Notes: generated from the letters alone by a model not told the origin. Positions 52,004-61,762 are shown, numbered from the stretch's first letter. The stretch: DNA of 64,000 nucleotides from Brevibacterium ravenspurgense (GCF_001584615.1 NZ_LQQC01000010.1:620001-684000), one strand, 5' to 3'. Program-made: numbers and translations.

Positions 52004-53322
52004 AGAAGAGAGCTAAGTGGCGCGGGCCGAAAGTAGCGATGCCCGCGGACATTTGGGTGCTCATCAGCGCCGCGTTCATCGTGGCGATCGGCTTCGGCAT
52101 CATCGCTCCGGTGCTGCCGCAGTTCGCCCACTCCTTTGACCTGGGCGTGACCGCCACGACGATCGTGGTGAGCTCTTTTGCGTTCTTGCGCCTGCTCACC
52201 GCGCCCGCGGGCGGCCGCCTGGTCAACAAGTTCGGGGAAAGGCCCATCTACGTTGTGGGCCTGCTCATTGTCGCCGCTTCGACCTTTGCCGTGGCGTTTG
52301 CCCAGTCCTACGAACAGCTGCTGATCTTCCGTTCGCTCGGCGGCATCGGCTCGACCCTGTTCACGGTGTCAGCCATGGCGCTCATTGTGCGGATCGCCCC
52401 GTACAACGCTCGGGCTCGCGCCACCGGCATGTACGCGACCGCGTTCCTGGTGGGCAATATCGCCGGCCCCGTCGTCGGCGGTCTTATGGCCGGCCTGGGC
52501 ATGCGAGTGCCGTTCCTCATCTACGGCACCGGTCTGGTCATTGCCGCTCTGGTCGTGCACATCAAGCTGACCACCGGACGGAATGACGAGGTGGAGGGCC
52601 CGGAACCGCAGGGCGCACACGAGACCGCTGGGGTCGGCAGTGATGGTGCCGCCGACGGTTCCGTTTCACCGCAGGCTGCTGAAGCGGTCACCGCGAAGGA
52701 ACGCCCAGACCGGCTGCCTCCCATGCGCTTCCGTGAAGCGTGGGCCTTTAAGTCCTATCGGGCCGCGCTTGTCGGCGCGATGGCCAACGGGTGGGGTGCG
52801 ATGGGTGTGCGCACCGCCATCTACCCGCTGTTTGCGATCTACGCACTCCAGGCCGATGTCGCCGCCGCAGGTTGGGCGCTCGCCCTGTTCGCCGCCGGCA
52901 CCGCACTGTCAGTCAATACGCTGGGCAGGGCCGCCGATGTGTACGGCCGCAAACCGTTCATCATTGCAGGGCTGCTGGTGCTCGGCTGCTCCACGATCCT
53001 GGTTGGCCTGTGGCAGTCGTTCCCCGTCTTCCTGATCTTGTCGGTCATAGCCGGCATCGGTGCGGGCACCGTCAACGCACCCCAGCAGGCCGTCATCGCT
53101 GACATCATCGGGCCTGACAGGGCCGGCGGCAAAGTGCTGTCGCGCTATCAGATGGGCATGGACGTCGGCGCTATCTTCGGGCCGATCGTCTCCGGATGGC
53201 TGGCCGACGCCTACGGCTACGGGGTCGCCTTTGCCGCGGCCGGTGCAGTTGTTGTGCTCGCCGGTATTCAGTGGTTCTTCGCCGAGGAAACCATGCCGGG
53301 CCGCAAGAAAGCCGAGGCGTAG
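52000..53322 (+). CDS. MFS transporter, drug-efflux type (DHA1)
   Basis: A 440-residue exporter of the major facilitator family with 12 predicted helices. The first helix (ISAAFIVAIGFGIIAPVLPQFAHSF), motif A in GGRLVNKFGERPIYVVG and the helix-5 region GMYATAFLVGNIAGPVVGGLM (antiporter motif C) support drug:H+ antiport. A charged linker of about 50 residues lies between the halves. GTG 52000 overlaps the nitroreductase stop; GTG 51985 is also possible. Substrate unknown. Confidence 0.88.
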   Translation: MKKRAKWRGPKVAMPADIWVLISAAFIVAIGFGIIAPVLPQFAHSFDLGVTATTIVVSSFAFLRLLTAPAGGRLVNKFGERPIYVVGLLIVAASTFAVAFAQSYEQLLIFRSLGGIGSTLFTVSAMALIVRIAPYNARARATGMYATAFLVGNIAGPVVGGLMAGLGMRVPFLIYGTGLVIAALVVHIKLTTGRNDEVEGPEPQGAHETAGVGSDGAADGSVSPQAAEAVTAKERPDRLPPMRFREAWAFKSYRAALVGAMANGWGAMGVRTAIYPLFAIYALQADVAAAGWALALFAAGTALSVNTLGRAADVYGRKPFIIAGLLVLGCSTILVGLWQSFPVFLILSVIAGIGAGTVNAPQQAVIADIIGPDRAGGKVLSRYQMGMDVGAIFGPIVSGWLADAYGYGVAFAAAGAVVVLAGIQWFFAEETMPGRKKAEA

Positions 53323-53335
53323 AACCGAAGCTGGT

Positions 53336-53977
53336 TCAGCCCTCCTGGACGGGGGAGACCCACACCGCTTCGGCCAGATTTGGGGCGTTTTCCAGCACCG
53401 CGCCGGGAACAATGTGCGCCCCGGGAACACATCCGTGATTGGCGGCTTGCGTAAGAATGTCGTTTTCGCTGTCATCCACGCGATCCACCCGGTGCAGCCC
53501 TTCTGCCGTGGCCTCGCCCAGCAGAACCGCGCGATCAGGGTGGTAAATGCGGCCCCCAGCATCGGGAATCGGATCGCCGTGCGGATCAGCCGTGGGGAAT
53601 CCCATGAGCGCATCGATGCGGGACACGAAAAGGTCAGAAACAGCGTGTTCCAGTCGCTCCGCCTCGTCATGGACTTCCGTCCACGAATAATTGAGCATGC
53701 TGACCAAGTAGGTTTCGAGCAGGCGGTGCCTGCGGACCATCTGCACCGCGTGACGGCGGCCCACATCAGTCAGTCGAACCGGCTTGTACGGGGTGTAGGC
53801 AACAAGGTCAGCAGCGGCTAGGCGCTTGACGGTGTCAGTCACACTCGCAGACGATGTGCCGAACCTTTCGGCCAGGGCCTTCGTCGTGATGGGCCCACCA
53901 CCCCACTCCTCGGCGCTCCAGATGGCCTTGAGGAAGTCCTGGGTGACCGGTGACAGATGTTCCAGTTCAGTGCTCAC
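53336..53977 (-). CDS. DtxR/MntR-family metal-dependent regulator
   Basis: A 213-residue repressor. The winged helix (PITTKALAERFGTSSASVTDTVKRL) is followed by the metal and dimer domain with VHDEAERLEHAVSD, the standard ligand cluster, and a C-terminal SH3-like domain. It is 78 bp from mntH on the same strand side, so MntR-like manganese control of mntH is the best reading; iron control cannot be excluded. Convergent with the MFS gene. Confidence 0.9.
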   Translation of the reverse strand: MSTELEHLSPVTQDFLKAIWSAEEWGGGPITTKALAERFGTSSASVTDTVKRLAAADLVAYTPYKPVRLTDVGRRHAVQMVRRHRLLETYLVSMLNYSWTEVHDEAERLEHAVSDLFVSRIDALMGFPTADPHGDPIPDAGGRIYHPDRAVLLGEATAEGLHRVDRVDDSENDILTQAANHGCVPGAHIVPGAVLENAPNLAEAVWVSPVQEG

Positions 53978-54055
53978 ACCTTCACCCTATGCGTATTCGT
54001 GCATGTGCCGAAAGGGCTGCCGCTGCGGTCACAGCGGCGGTGCGGCGAAGGGTGA

Positions 54056-55345
54056 TTACACGTCGTAGCCCAAGCAGACCAGCACAATGAGCACCGCGTT
54101 GAGCGCCACAATGAGGGCTGTTGTCACCCACGCGGCAGCCTGCAGGGGCAGCGGGTTGGCGAACCGACCCATGATGCTGCGCCGGCCGGTGTAGATGACC
54201 AGCGGAATGAGAGCCGCGGGAATGCCGATTGAGAGCAGCACCTGAGACACGACGAGCGCGAACGTCGGATCGATGCCGAGGCCCAGAATGACAAGCGCCG
54301 GAATGAGGGTGGTGAGCCTGCGCCACAGCAGGGGGATCTGCACGTGCAGCAGGCCCTTCATGATCGATGCGCCCGCATAGGAGCCCACCGAAGTTGAAGC
54401 CAGGCCGGAAGCCAACAGGCCGATGCCGAAGAGCACGCCGATGAACGGGCCCATGGCCTCTGTGATGGCCGCGTGCGCGCCCTCAATGGTCTCCGTGCCC
54501 TCAACGCCCGGCAGGGCAGCCGCCGCCAGGAGCAGCATGGCGAGGTTGACGCCGCCTGCCAGGATGAGCGACAGGAACACGTCCCACCGGCTGGCCTTGA
54601 GCAGACGGGCAACAGTGCGTTCGGGAATGCCGGTGCCGAAGCGATCGCGGATGAGGTCCGAGTGCAGGTAGATGGCGTGCGGCATGACGGTCGCACCCAG
54701 AATTGCAGCGGCCAGCATGAGTGAGCGCGTGTCCTCAAAGCGGGGAATCATGCCCTGGGCCATGCCGGCGGGGTCGAGGTCGCTGATGAGCAGGCCGGCC
54801 GTGAAGCCGATCGTGATGATCACCAGCAGGGCGGTCACCAGTGCTTCGAACCACCGCTGACCGGCCCGGTCGGCGGTTGCCAGCAAGAGCATTGAGACCG
54901 CGCCGATGATCATTCCGCCCCACACCAGGGGGATGTCGAACAGGATGTACAGGGCCACCGCGCCGCCGACGACCTCGGCGAGGTCAGTTGCTGCGGCGAC
55001 GAGCTCCGCCTGCAGCCAGAAGGCTCGTCGGGCAGGTTTCCTCAGCCGCGCGCCCAGTATGCTCGGCAGGCTTTCGCCAGTGACCAGGCCGAGCTTGGCC
55101 GACAGGTACTGCACGATCATGGCGGTGAGATTGGCGGCAATGAGAACCCACACCAGCAGGTAGCCGTACTCGGCACCCGCGCTGAGGTTCGCGGCGACAT
55201 TGCCGGGATCGACATAGGCGATTGCCGCAACAAAGGCCGGACCCAAAAGCCACACCAGGCGCTTGCGGTGAACGTGCTGGTGGCGAGTATCGCCGCGTGC
55301 GCCGCTGTCGTGTGCGCCGCCGCGGGAAAGGGCCCTGTTTGCCAT
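54056..55345 (-). CDS. mntH: NRAMP-family divalent metal transporter
   Basis: A 429-residue proton-coupled Mn2+ (and Fe2+) importer with about 11 helices. The metal-binding DPGN in AYVDPGNVAANLSAG (helix 1) and the helix-6 MPHAIYLHS (A-x-x-M-P-H) are intact. It is followed by the DtxR/MntR regulator gene and preceded by a palindromic box that overlaps the leader. Confidence 0.95.
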   Translation of the reverse strand: MANRALSRGGAHDSGARGDTRHQHVHRKRLVWLLGPAFVAAIAYVDPGNVAANLSAGAEYGYLLVWVLIAANLTAMIVQYLSAKLGLVTGESLPSILGARLRKPARRAFWLQAELVAAATDLAEVVGGAVALYILFDIPLVWGGMIIGAVSMLLLATADRAGQRWFEALVTALLVIITIGFTAGLLISDLDPAGMAQGMIPRFEDTRSLMLAAAILGATVMPHAIYLHSDLIRDRFGTGIPERTVARLLKASRWDVFLSLILAGGVNLAMLLLAAAALPGVEGTETIEGAHAAITEAMGPFIGVLFGIGLLASGLASTSVGSYAGASIMKGLLHVQIPLLWRRLTTLIPALVILGLGIDPTFALVVSQVLLSIGIPAALIPLVIYTGRRSIMGRFANPLPLQAAAWVTTALIVALNAVLIVLVCLGYDV

Positions 55346-55349
55346 GAAA

Positions 55350-55363
55350 TTAAGGTAGCTTAA
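55350..55363 (-). promoter_or_regulatory. Putative MntR/DtxR operator at the mntH start
   Basis: TTAAGGTAGCTTAA: 5-bp arms TTAAG and CTTAA around GTAG, four bases before the mntH ATG. It resembles DtxR-type sites (12 of 19 over the wider window) and the regulator gene lies downstream of mntH. Position suggests a block to transcription start or early elongation. Confidence 0.65.
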
Positions 55364-55482
55364 CTTGCGGGTGCGGCCAAATTCTTGCGGAGGTTTTCCT
55401 CACCCGAAGAGTGCGGTTGTCCCGATGCGGACCGGGGGTTGACCTCAGGGTGTTCGCAGGGGCCGTCGAATAGGATGGCCGC

Positions 55483-58400
55483 GTGAAAACACTGACTCGC
55501 CTGAGCCTGAAGAACCGCGCCCTCATCGGACTGATCACCGTGGTTGCGGTGATGTTCGGCTTCATCGCCACAGCCCAGCTGAAGCGGGAGCTCTTCCCCG
55601 CCTTCGAACTGCCGCAGGCTGTCATCTCCGCCCAATACCCGGGTGCTTCACCCGAAGCAGTGGAGAGCGAAGTCACCGACATCATCGAAAGCGCGATCAG
55701 CGGTTCCGAATCAGTCGAATCAGTCAGCTCCACCTCGTCATCCGGTTCGTCCGAAGTGACGGCCGAAGTCGCCTACGGGACCTCGTCAGATGACATCGTC
55801 CGCGAACTTGAAGGCGCGATTGCCAAGGTCAAAGAACAGCTGCCCGACGAGGTCGACCCCGTAGTGTTCAGCGGTGCTCTTGATGAGTTCCCCGTCGTCG
55901 TCATTTCAGTCGCTTCTGACGGTGACAAAGAAAAACTGGCCGATGACCTCAATTCGGTTGTCGTCCCCGAACTGAAGAAGCTGGCCGGAGTGCGCGCAGC
56001 CGCGGTGTCCGGCGCTGACGTCAAACAGGTCAACATCACGGTTGACCAGGAGAAAGTCAAAGACAAGGGTGTCAGCGTCGATGAAATCGCCGGCGTCCTG
56101 CAGGCCAACGGCGTTGCCGCCTCGGCCGGTGAAATCGAAGGCGACAACGGGGACGCACCGGTCGAAGTCGGCGTGCGCATCACGAACCTCGACCAGATCC
56201 GCGACCTACAGGTCACGGGCAAGGACGGCCCCCTCAAACTGTCCGAGGTCGCTGAAATCAAGCAGGTGCCCGCACCGGTTGAAAGCATTTCGCGCACCAA
56301 CGGCAAAGAGTCGCTCACCCTGGCGGTGACGAAGACCCCTGACGCGAACACTGTCGATGTTGCAAACGCCGTGCACGACGCCCTGCCGAAACTGCAGGAC
56401 AAGGTGCGCGGCAACCCCGAATTCACCACGGTGTTCGACCAGGCCCCGTTCATTCAGCAGTCGATTGACGACCTCGTCCACGAGGGTGTGCTCGGCCTGG
56501 TGTTTGCGGTGCTGGTCATCCTGGTGTTCCTGCTGAGCGTGCGGGCGACCATCATCACGGCGATCTCGATTCCGCTGTCGCTGCTGCTGACAATGATCGG
56601 TCTGTGGCAGACGGGCTATTCCCTCAACATGCTCACGCTCTCAGCGCTGACCATCTCGATTGGTCGCGTTGTCGATGACTCGATCGTCGTCATTGAGGCC
56701 ATTCGCCGGCGCCACACGATGGGCGGCACCAAGTTCAGCAACATCCTCGCCGCCGTGGGCGAAGTCGCCGGAGCCATCACCGCTTCCACACTGACGACGG
56801 TGGCGGTGTTCCTGCCGCTGGTCTTCGTATCCGGCCAGACGGGCGAGCTGTTCCGTCCCTTCGCTCTGACCACCTCGATCGCCCTGCTGGCATCGTTGCT
56901 GGTGGCGCTGACGATCGTGCCGGTTCTGGCATTCTGGTTCCTGCACGCGCGCGAATCCAAAGTTCGCCTTAACCGCGCCCAGAAGAAGGAAATCGCGGCC
57001 CGCCGCAAGGAGGGGCTGCGCGGCCTGAAAGCTGAGCGCAAGGAGCGCCGCCGTGCTGGCAAGAAGGGGGCCGCCGCTGCTGAGACCGCCGAGGTGGCGC
57101 CGGCTGCCCGGGTGACCTCCACCTCGTCGGCAACTCCGGAAGCCGAGGCGGAGTCGGCTGATGCTGTTTCACCTGATGCCGAAAGCGAGATCGACGAGCT
57201 AGAGGGGCTGCGATCACCTGTCACCCGACTGCAGAAGACCTACACGCCGGTCATCGGCTGGACAGTGCGCCACCCGGTGATCACACTCGTCGCCAGCGTC
57301 TTGGTGCTGGTGCTCACTCTGGGCCTCGTGCCGCTTCTCAAGACCGACTTCCTGGGCGACATGGGCTCGGACACGCTCAACGCCAGCCAGAAGTTCCCCG
57401 CGGGTGTTGGCCTGGAGGAAGCCGGCAAGATTGCCGAGCCGGTTGAAAAGGACATCCTCGCCACGGAAGGTGTAGAGGATCTGAGCTTCACGGTCGGCTC
57501 AAGCGAGTTCGACATGGGCGGGGCTTCCGGTTCCGGCCGACTCAACGGCACCTACCTCATCAACCTGTCCGAAGGGGCAAGCGCTGACGAGGTCTCACAG
57601 CGCCTGACTGAGAAGTTCAAGGACATGGACCCGGACAAGTCCGGCAGCTTCGAAGTCATGGACAACTCCGGTCCCGGTGGATCGACAATCGACATCACGC
57701 TGACGGCAAACGACACAGAAGCGCTGAAGAAGTCCGCCGAAAAGCTCACAAAGAAGCTTGAGAAGACCGACGGCGTGAAGAAGGTCGACAACAGCCTGCG
57801 CGCTGTCGGCGATGTCATCCACGTCGACGTGAAGCGCAAAAAGGCAGCCGAATACGGTCTGTCTGAAGCGCAGCTGGGCCAGATCGTCACCCGTGCAATC
57901 AACGGGCAGATCATCGGCCAGGTGGTCCTCGACGACGTCACCAACAGCGTCTACCTGTTCGACGGCAACGCGGAGACCATCAGCGATCTCGAAGACATTG
58001 AACTGACCGTTATGGTCATGCCCGACGGATCGCCAGTCACGGGAGGTGCCGGTGCTGCCGGTGGCGCAGGAGGTGCTGGTGGCGCTGGTCGCCCGATGGG
58101 CGGTGGGCGAGTAGCCGAGCCTGCCTCGAAACCCTCAGACGGCCCGGGTCTGGGCTCCAATCCCGGTTCGACAGACCAGCCGCAGCAGCCGAACCCCGGC
58201 GATGAGGGAGGAGAAGGCGGTCAGCAACAGGCACCTCGTGAACCTGGGCAGGAAGGCGGCCAGCAGCCGCAGGCGCCCGGTGACGGAGGGCAGGCACCCG
58301 GTGACGGCGGGCAGATGCCTGACGGGCAGATGCCGCAGCAGCCTCAGATGCCCGAAATGCCTCAGATGCCGGAGGTTCCGGAGCCTCCGCAGCCGCAGGA

Positions 58401-59379
58401 GAAGACGATCAAACTCAGCGAGATCGCCAACATCACGCAGGAGAAGACCGCCCCGGTCATCAGCCACTCCGACGGCCTGCGCTCGGTGACGGTCTCAGCT
58501 ACTCCCGACGGCGATGACCTCGGAGCGGTGTCCGCCGCGGTGCAAAAGGCCGTCGACGACACGCAGTTGGAGCCGGGCGTCAGCCAGGACACCGGGGGCG
58601 TGTCCGCCGAACAGGAAGACGCCTTCAAGCAGCTGGGCCTGGCGATGCTCGCGGCGATCCTCATCGTGTTCATCATCCTGGTGGCCACATTCCGTTCGCT
58701 GCTGCAGCCGTTCATTCTGCTGGTGTCCATCCCGTTTGCCGCGACCGGTTCGATCCTCGCGCTGCTCATCACGAACACGCCCATGGGGCTGACGGCCATG
58801 ATCGGCATGCTCATGCTGATCGGCATTGTGGTGACGAACGCGATTGTGCTCATCGACCTGATCAATCGCTTCCGCGCACACGGGGCGGACCTCAAAACCG
58901 CTGTGTTCCACGGGGCGCGCCTGCGCTATCGCCCGATCATCATGACGGCGCTGGCGACGATCTTCGCGCTCACGCCCATGGCCATGGGACTCACCGGTGG
59001 CGGCGTGTTTGTATCTAAACCGCTGGCTCTGGCCGTCATCGGCGGTCTCGTGTCCTCGACAATGCTCACACTCATCCTGGTGCCGGTGCTGTACGAACTG
59101 CTTGAGGGCTTCAAGGAGCGTCGCGCTGAGAAGCGGGCCGTCAAGGACGGTGCGCGTGCCGCTGTCATCGACAAGGCCGAGGCGGAGGCTACGGGTGAGG
59201 CTGAGGCTCAGGCTGAGGCTCAGGCGGGTGCCGATGGTCAGTCGGTGGGTGCCGATAGCCAGGTGGTGGGCGTTGCCGCTGGTCAGGCGGCGGGGGCTTC
59301 TGGGCCGGCGAACGATGACCGCCCGACCCAGCCCATGCCGGCAGCCAAACCCGAAACCGGAGGCGATGATCAGCGGTGA
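55483..59379 (+). CDS. RND-family efflux permease (AcrB/SwrC type) with low-complexity inserts
   Basis: A 1,298-residue exporter, longer than the usual 1,000-1,050. Helix 1 (NRALIGLITVVAVMFGFIATAQL), the RND motif SALTISIGRVVDDSIVVIEAI with proton-relay acid residues, and the second-half LMLIGIVVTNAIVLIDLINR are all present. Insertions: a basic then acidic Ala/Glu-rich cytosolic loop (about residues 495-580), and a Gly/Pro/Gln-rich block of about 120 residues (about 852-973) inside the second outer domain. The C-tail is Ala/Glu/Gly-rich. GTG start. Substrates unknown; Gram-positive relatives export lipopeptides and detergents. Confidence 0.9.
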   Translation: MKTLTRLSLKNRALIGLITVVAVMFGFIATAQLKRELFPAFELPQAVISAQYPGASPEAVESEVTDIIESAISGSESVESVSSTSSSGSSEVTAEVAYGTSSDDIVRELEGAIAKVKEQLPDEVDPVVFSGALDEFPVVVISVASDGDKEKLADDLNSVVVPELKKLAGVRAAAVSGADVKQVNITVDQEKVKDKGVSVDEIAGVLQANGVAASAGEIEGDNGDAPVEVGVRITNLDQIRDLQVTGKDGPLKLSEVAEIKQVPAPVESISRTNGKESLTLAVTKTPDANTVDVANAVHDALPKLQDKVRGNPEFTTVFDQAPFIQQSIDDLVHEGVLGLVFAVLVILVFLLSVRATIITAISIPLSLLLTMIGLWQTGYSLNMLTLSALTISIGRVVDDSIVVIEAIRRRHTMGGTKFSNILAAVGEVAGAITASTLTTVAVFLPLVFVSGQTGELFRPFALTTSIALLASLLVALTIVPVLAFWFLHARESKVRLNRAQKKEIAARRKEGLRGLKAERKERRRAGKKGAAAAETAEVAPAARVTSTSSATPEAEAESADAVSPDAESEIDELEGLRSPVTRLQKTYTPVIGWTVRHPVITLVASVLVLVLTLGLVPLLKTDFLGDMGSDTLNASQKFPAGVGLEEAGKIAEPVEKDILATEGVEDLSFTVGSSEFDMGGASGSGRLNGTYLINLSEGASADEVSQRLTEKFKDMDPDKSGSFEVMDNSGPGGSTIDITLTANDTEALKKSAEKLTKKLEKTDGVKKVDNSLRAVGDVIHVDVKRKKAAEYGLSEAQLGQIVTRAINGQIIGQVVLDDVTNSVYLFDGNAETISDLEDIELTVMVMPDGSPVTGGAGAAGGAGGAGGAGRPMGGGRVAEPASKPSDGPGLGSNPGSTDQPQQPNPGDEGGEGGQQQAPREPGQEGGQQPQAPGDGGQAPGDGGQMPDGQMPQQPQMPEMPQMPEVPEPPQPQEKTIKLSEIANITQEKTAPVISHSDGLRSVTVSATPDGDDLGAVSAAVQKAVDDTQLEPGVSQDTGGVSAEQEDAFKQLGLAMLAAILIVFIILVATFRSLLQPFILLVSIPFAATGSILALLITNTPMGLTAMIGMLMLIGIVVTNAIVLIDLINRFRAHGADLKTAVFHGARLRYRPIIMTALATIFALTPMAMGLTGGGVFVSKPLALAVIGGLVSSTMLTLILVPVLYELLEGFKERRAEKRAVKDGARAAVIDKAEAEATGEAEAQAEAQAGADGQSVGADSQVVGVAAGQAAGASGPANDDRPTQPMPAAKPETGGDDQR

Positions 59380-60241
59380 GGTGAGCGGCGCCTCGTACCC
59401 GGGCAGGTTGACAAGCCCCGCCCGGTGGCGGGCGGAAGTGCTGCTGGTCGCGGGAGTTTCGCTGGGGCAGTCGGCGGTGTACGCCGTCGTGCGGCTGGCG
59501 GACATGCTCACGCGCGCACCGCTGAAAGACAGCACTGCGGGGCTCAACCACAGCCAGTCCACGCGGGAAGTTTTTGACCTGGTGTACCAGCTGCTGGGTA
59601 TCGGGTTCACGCTCGTGCCGGTGGCGCTCGCGCTGTACCTCATGTGGCTTGACGGGCAGGGTTCCGTGCTCGAGCGGCTGGGACTGGGGCGCGGTGTTGG
59701 TCGTGGTGCGGGGCGCGGTGCCGGCCCGGATGCGGGATGCGATGCTCGTGGTGGCGGCACTGCGTCTGATGGTGTTTTGCGCGATGGAGCTCGGCGTGCC
59801 GCTTGGGGTGATGCCTGGCGTGCCGTTGGGCTGTTTGTGCTGATCGGAGCGGGAACGCTCGTTGTTTATGCCGCTGGGCGAGCGCTCGGTGTGACTGCGC
59901 AGATTTCGACGAACAACTTAAACGCCGCGTGGTGGACCGTGCCGGTTCTGCTGCTGCAGGCGGTGAAGAACGGTGTGCTGGAAGAAGTGCTTCTGCTGGG
60001 GTTCTTCTGGGATCGGCTGGAAAGACTGCGCTGGTCGCCGTGGGCGATCATCGTGGGGCTGGCGGTTTTCCGCGGAAGCTACCACCTGTATCAGGGGTTC
60101 GGCCCCTTTGTTGGCAATGTGCTCATGGGGCTGATCTTCGGCTGGCTGTACATGCGCCGGCGGAGGGTGATGCCGTTCGTCGGTGCGCACTTCCTGCTGG
60201 ACGCGGTCGGCTTTTTGGTGCCGGGCATCCTGCGCGGCTGA
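59366..60241 (+). CDS. CPBP-family intramembrane metalloprotease
   Basis: A 291-residue membrane protein. The Abi/Rce1-type motifs are EEVLLLGFFWDRL (glutamates), FRGSYHLYQG (Arg/His) and VGAHFLLDAVGFL (His), which place it among CAAX-processing and bacteriocin-immunity relatives. A Gly/Arg/Ala-rich cytosolic or outside loop (about residues 110-155) is unusual. It overlaps the RND gene by 14 bases, so it is likely co-translated. Activity and substrate unknown. Confidence 0.85.
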   Translation: MISGEVSGASYPGRLTSPARWRAEVLLVAGVSLGQSAVYAVVRLADMLTRAPLKDSTAGLNHSQSTREVFDLVYQLLGIGFTLVPVALALYLMWLDGQGSVLERLGLGRGVGRGAGRGAGPDAGCDARGGGTASDGVLRDGARRAAWGDAWRAVGLFVLIGAGTLVVYAAGRALGVTAQISTNNLNAAWWTVPVLLLQAVKNGVLEEVLLLGFFWDRLERLRWSPWAIIVGLAVFRGSYHLYQGFGPFVGNVLMGLIFGWLYMRRRRVMPFVGAHFLLDAVGFLVPGILRG

Positions 60242-60249
60242 GTGCGCTC

Positions 60250-61042
60250 GGCGGCTGGGCCAGACTTGCGCGGGCGAATCCGCTCGGGCGCTGGGCCAAA
60301 CTTGCGCGCTAATGCAGATTCACGCGTTAATGCGGCGCATTTGCGCGCAAAGTTGCATTAAAGCGTAAATCTGGGTTGGACCGGCGGCGTGCGTTGTCAC
60401 GGTGAATTGCGTTTGGATGGGTAAAGCTCTTACCGGACGGGGTAGCCCGCCGGGGTGGCTGGGCCAAACTCACGCGCTAATGCAGATTCACGCGTTAATG
60501 CGGCGCATTTGCGCGCAAAGTTGCATTAAAGCGTAAATCTGGGTTGGACCGGCGGCGCGCGTTGTCACGGTGACTGCGTTCGGCTGGTAAAGCCCTTTCA
60601 GGACGGGGTAGCCCGCCGCGGCGGCTGGGCCAGACTTGCGCGCTAATGCAGGTTCACGCGTTAATGCGGCGCATTTGCGCGCAAAGTTGCATTAAAGCGT
60701 AAATCTGGGTTGGACCGGCGGCGTGCGTTGTCACGGTGACTGCGTTTGGATGGGTAAAGCCCTTTCAGGACGGGGTAGCCCGCCGTGGCGGCTGGGCCAG
60801 ACTTGCGCGTTAATGCAGTTTCACGCGTTAATGCGGCGCTTTTACGCGCAAAGTTGCATTAAAGCGTGAAACTGGGTTGGACCGGCGGCGCGTGTTGTCA
60901 CGGTGACTGCGTTTGGATGGGTAAAGCTCTTACAGGACGGGGTAGCCCGCCGGGGCGGCTGGGCCAAACTTGCGCGCTAATGCAGATTCACGCGTTAATG
61001 CGGCGCTTTTACGCGCAAAGTTGCATTAAAGCGTGAATCTGC
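60250..61042. repeat. Tandem array of five ~167-bp units, each with a 71-bp palindromic element
   Basis: The 71-bp elements are at 60300-60370, 60468-60538, 60634-60704, 60801-60871 and 60968-61038, with start-to-start steps of 168, 166, 167 and 167 bp. The ~96-bp linkers are near-identical and share GGTTGGACCGGCGGCG, GTTGTCACGGTGA and GACGGGGTAGCCCGCCG. A left half-unit (GGCGGCTGGGCCAGACTTGCGCG) starts near 60250. The stretch lies between the CPBP gene end and the VOC gene end. No protein-coding gene fits it. Confidence 0.92.
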
Positions 61043-61087
61043 CTTGGCACGGCGACACTGCGCATCCACGCCGCAGCCGCCGCGCCC

Positions 61088-61762
61088 TTACAGAACGACG
61101 CGGCCCTGCGGTGTGGTGAAGGTGACGGACATGATGCCCGGCTCGCCATGCGGAGCCACCCAGTCGATGCCGATTTCCGGGATGGGCTTGTGGGCGTCGG
61201 TGCCCAGCCAGTCGCGCACGCGGTCGCGGCTTCCGGCGATCTGCAGCGATTCAATGGCAACAGCGTCGTCGCCGGTGAGTTCGCCGCTGCCGTCCAGCTT
61301 GTTCTGCGGGCGGGCTGATGGGTGCAGTTCAGCGGGGGAGACCCAGTGGATGAAGTACGGCAGCTGGCCGTCGGCGATGACGCCCTTCACGCCGATCTGC
61401 TTCCAGTGGATTTCCTCTGAGCCTTCCGGGGTGCGGTTGCCGTCGACGGCTTTGCGCTCAAGGCGATCCTCAACCTTGGCCAGGTTGTTGACGCTGACGC
61501 ACCACGCCATCCAGCCGCCGCCCCTGTCAGACCGCGCCCTTGTGGCCTGCCCGAACGGGGTTGCCAGCGCTGCCGGGTGCTCGAGGGCTTCAACGACCTC
61601 GAGGTAGTGCCCGTTTGCCAGCGGGAAGATCAGGTTCCGCGTTCCGAACCGCGGGTGGATTCCGCCGTCGTAGTAGGTGATGCCGAGTTGTTCTGCCAGA
61701 CGGTCAGCCGTGGCGTGCAGACCGTCCTGCTGAGCGGCGAACGAAACATGGTCCAGATTCAT
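61088..61762 (-). CDS. VOC-superfamily (glyoxalase-like) protein
   Basis: A 224-residue protein with two glyoxalase-like beta-alpha-beta modules. The first opens NLDHVSFAAQQDG with GTRNLIFPLANGHYLEVVE, and the middle has QLPYFIHWVSP. Members bind a metal and act on varied small molecules or bind antibiotics; the activity here cannot be given. A palindrome resembling a DtxR half-site pair lies 37 bp upstream, suggesting metal control. Confidence 0.82.
   Translation of the reverse strand: MNLDHVSFAAQQDGLHATADRLAEQLGITYYDGGIHPRFGTRNLIFPLANGHYLEVVEALEHPAALATPFGQATRARSDRGGGWMAWCVSVNNLAKVEDRLERKAVDGNRTPEGSEEIHWKQIGVKGVIADGQLPYFIHWVSPAELHPSARPQNKLDGSGELTGDDAVAIESLQIAGSRDRVRDWLGTDAHKPIPEIGIDWVAPHGEPGIMSVTFTTPQGRVVL

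Noticed and set aside
60250-61042. Tandem array as a CRISPR locus
   Set aside because: Units are ~167 bp with linkers that are also repeated; CRISPR needs short constant repeats with unique spacers.
60250-61042. Tandem array as a replication or plasmid origin with iterons
   Set aside because: No dnaA, rep or par gene and no DnaA boxes nearby. The likeness to iterons is kept only as an analogy.
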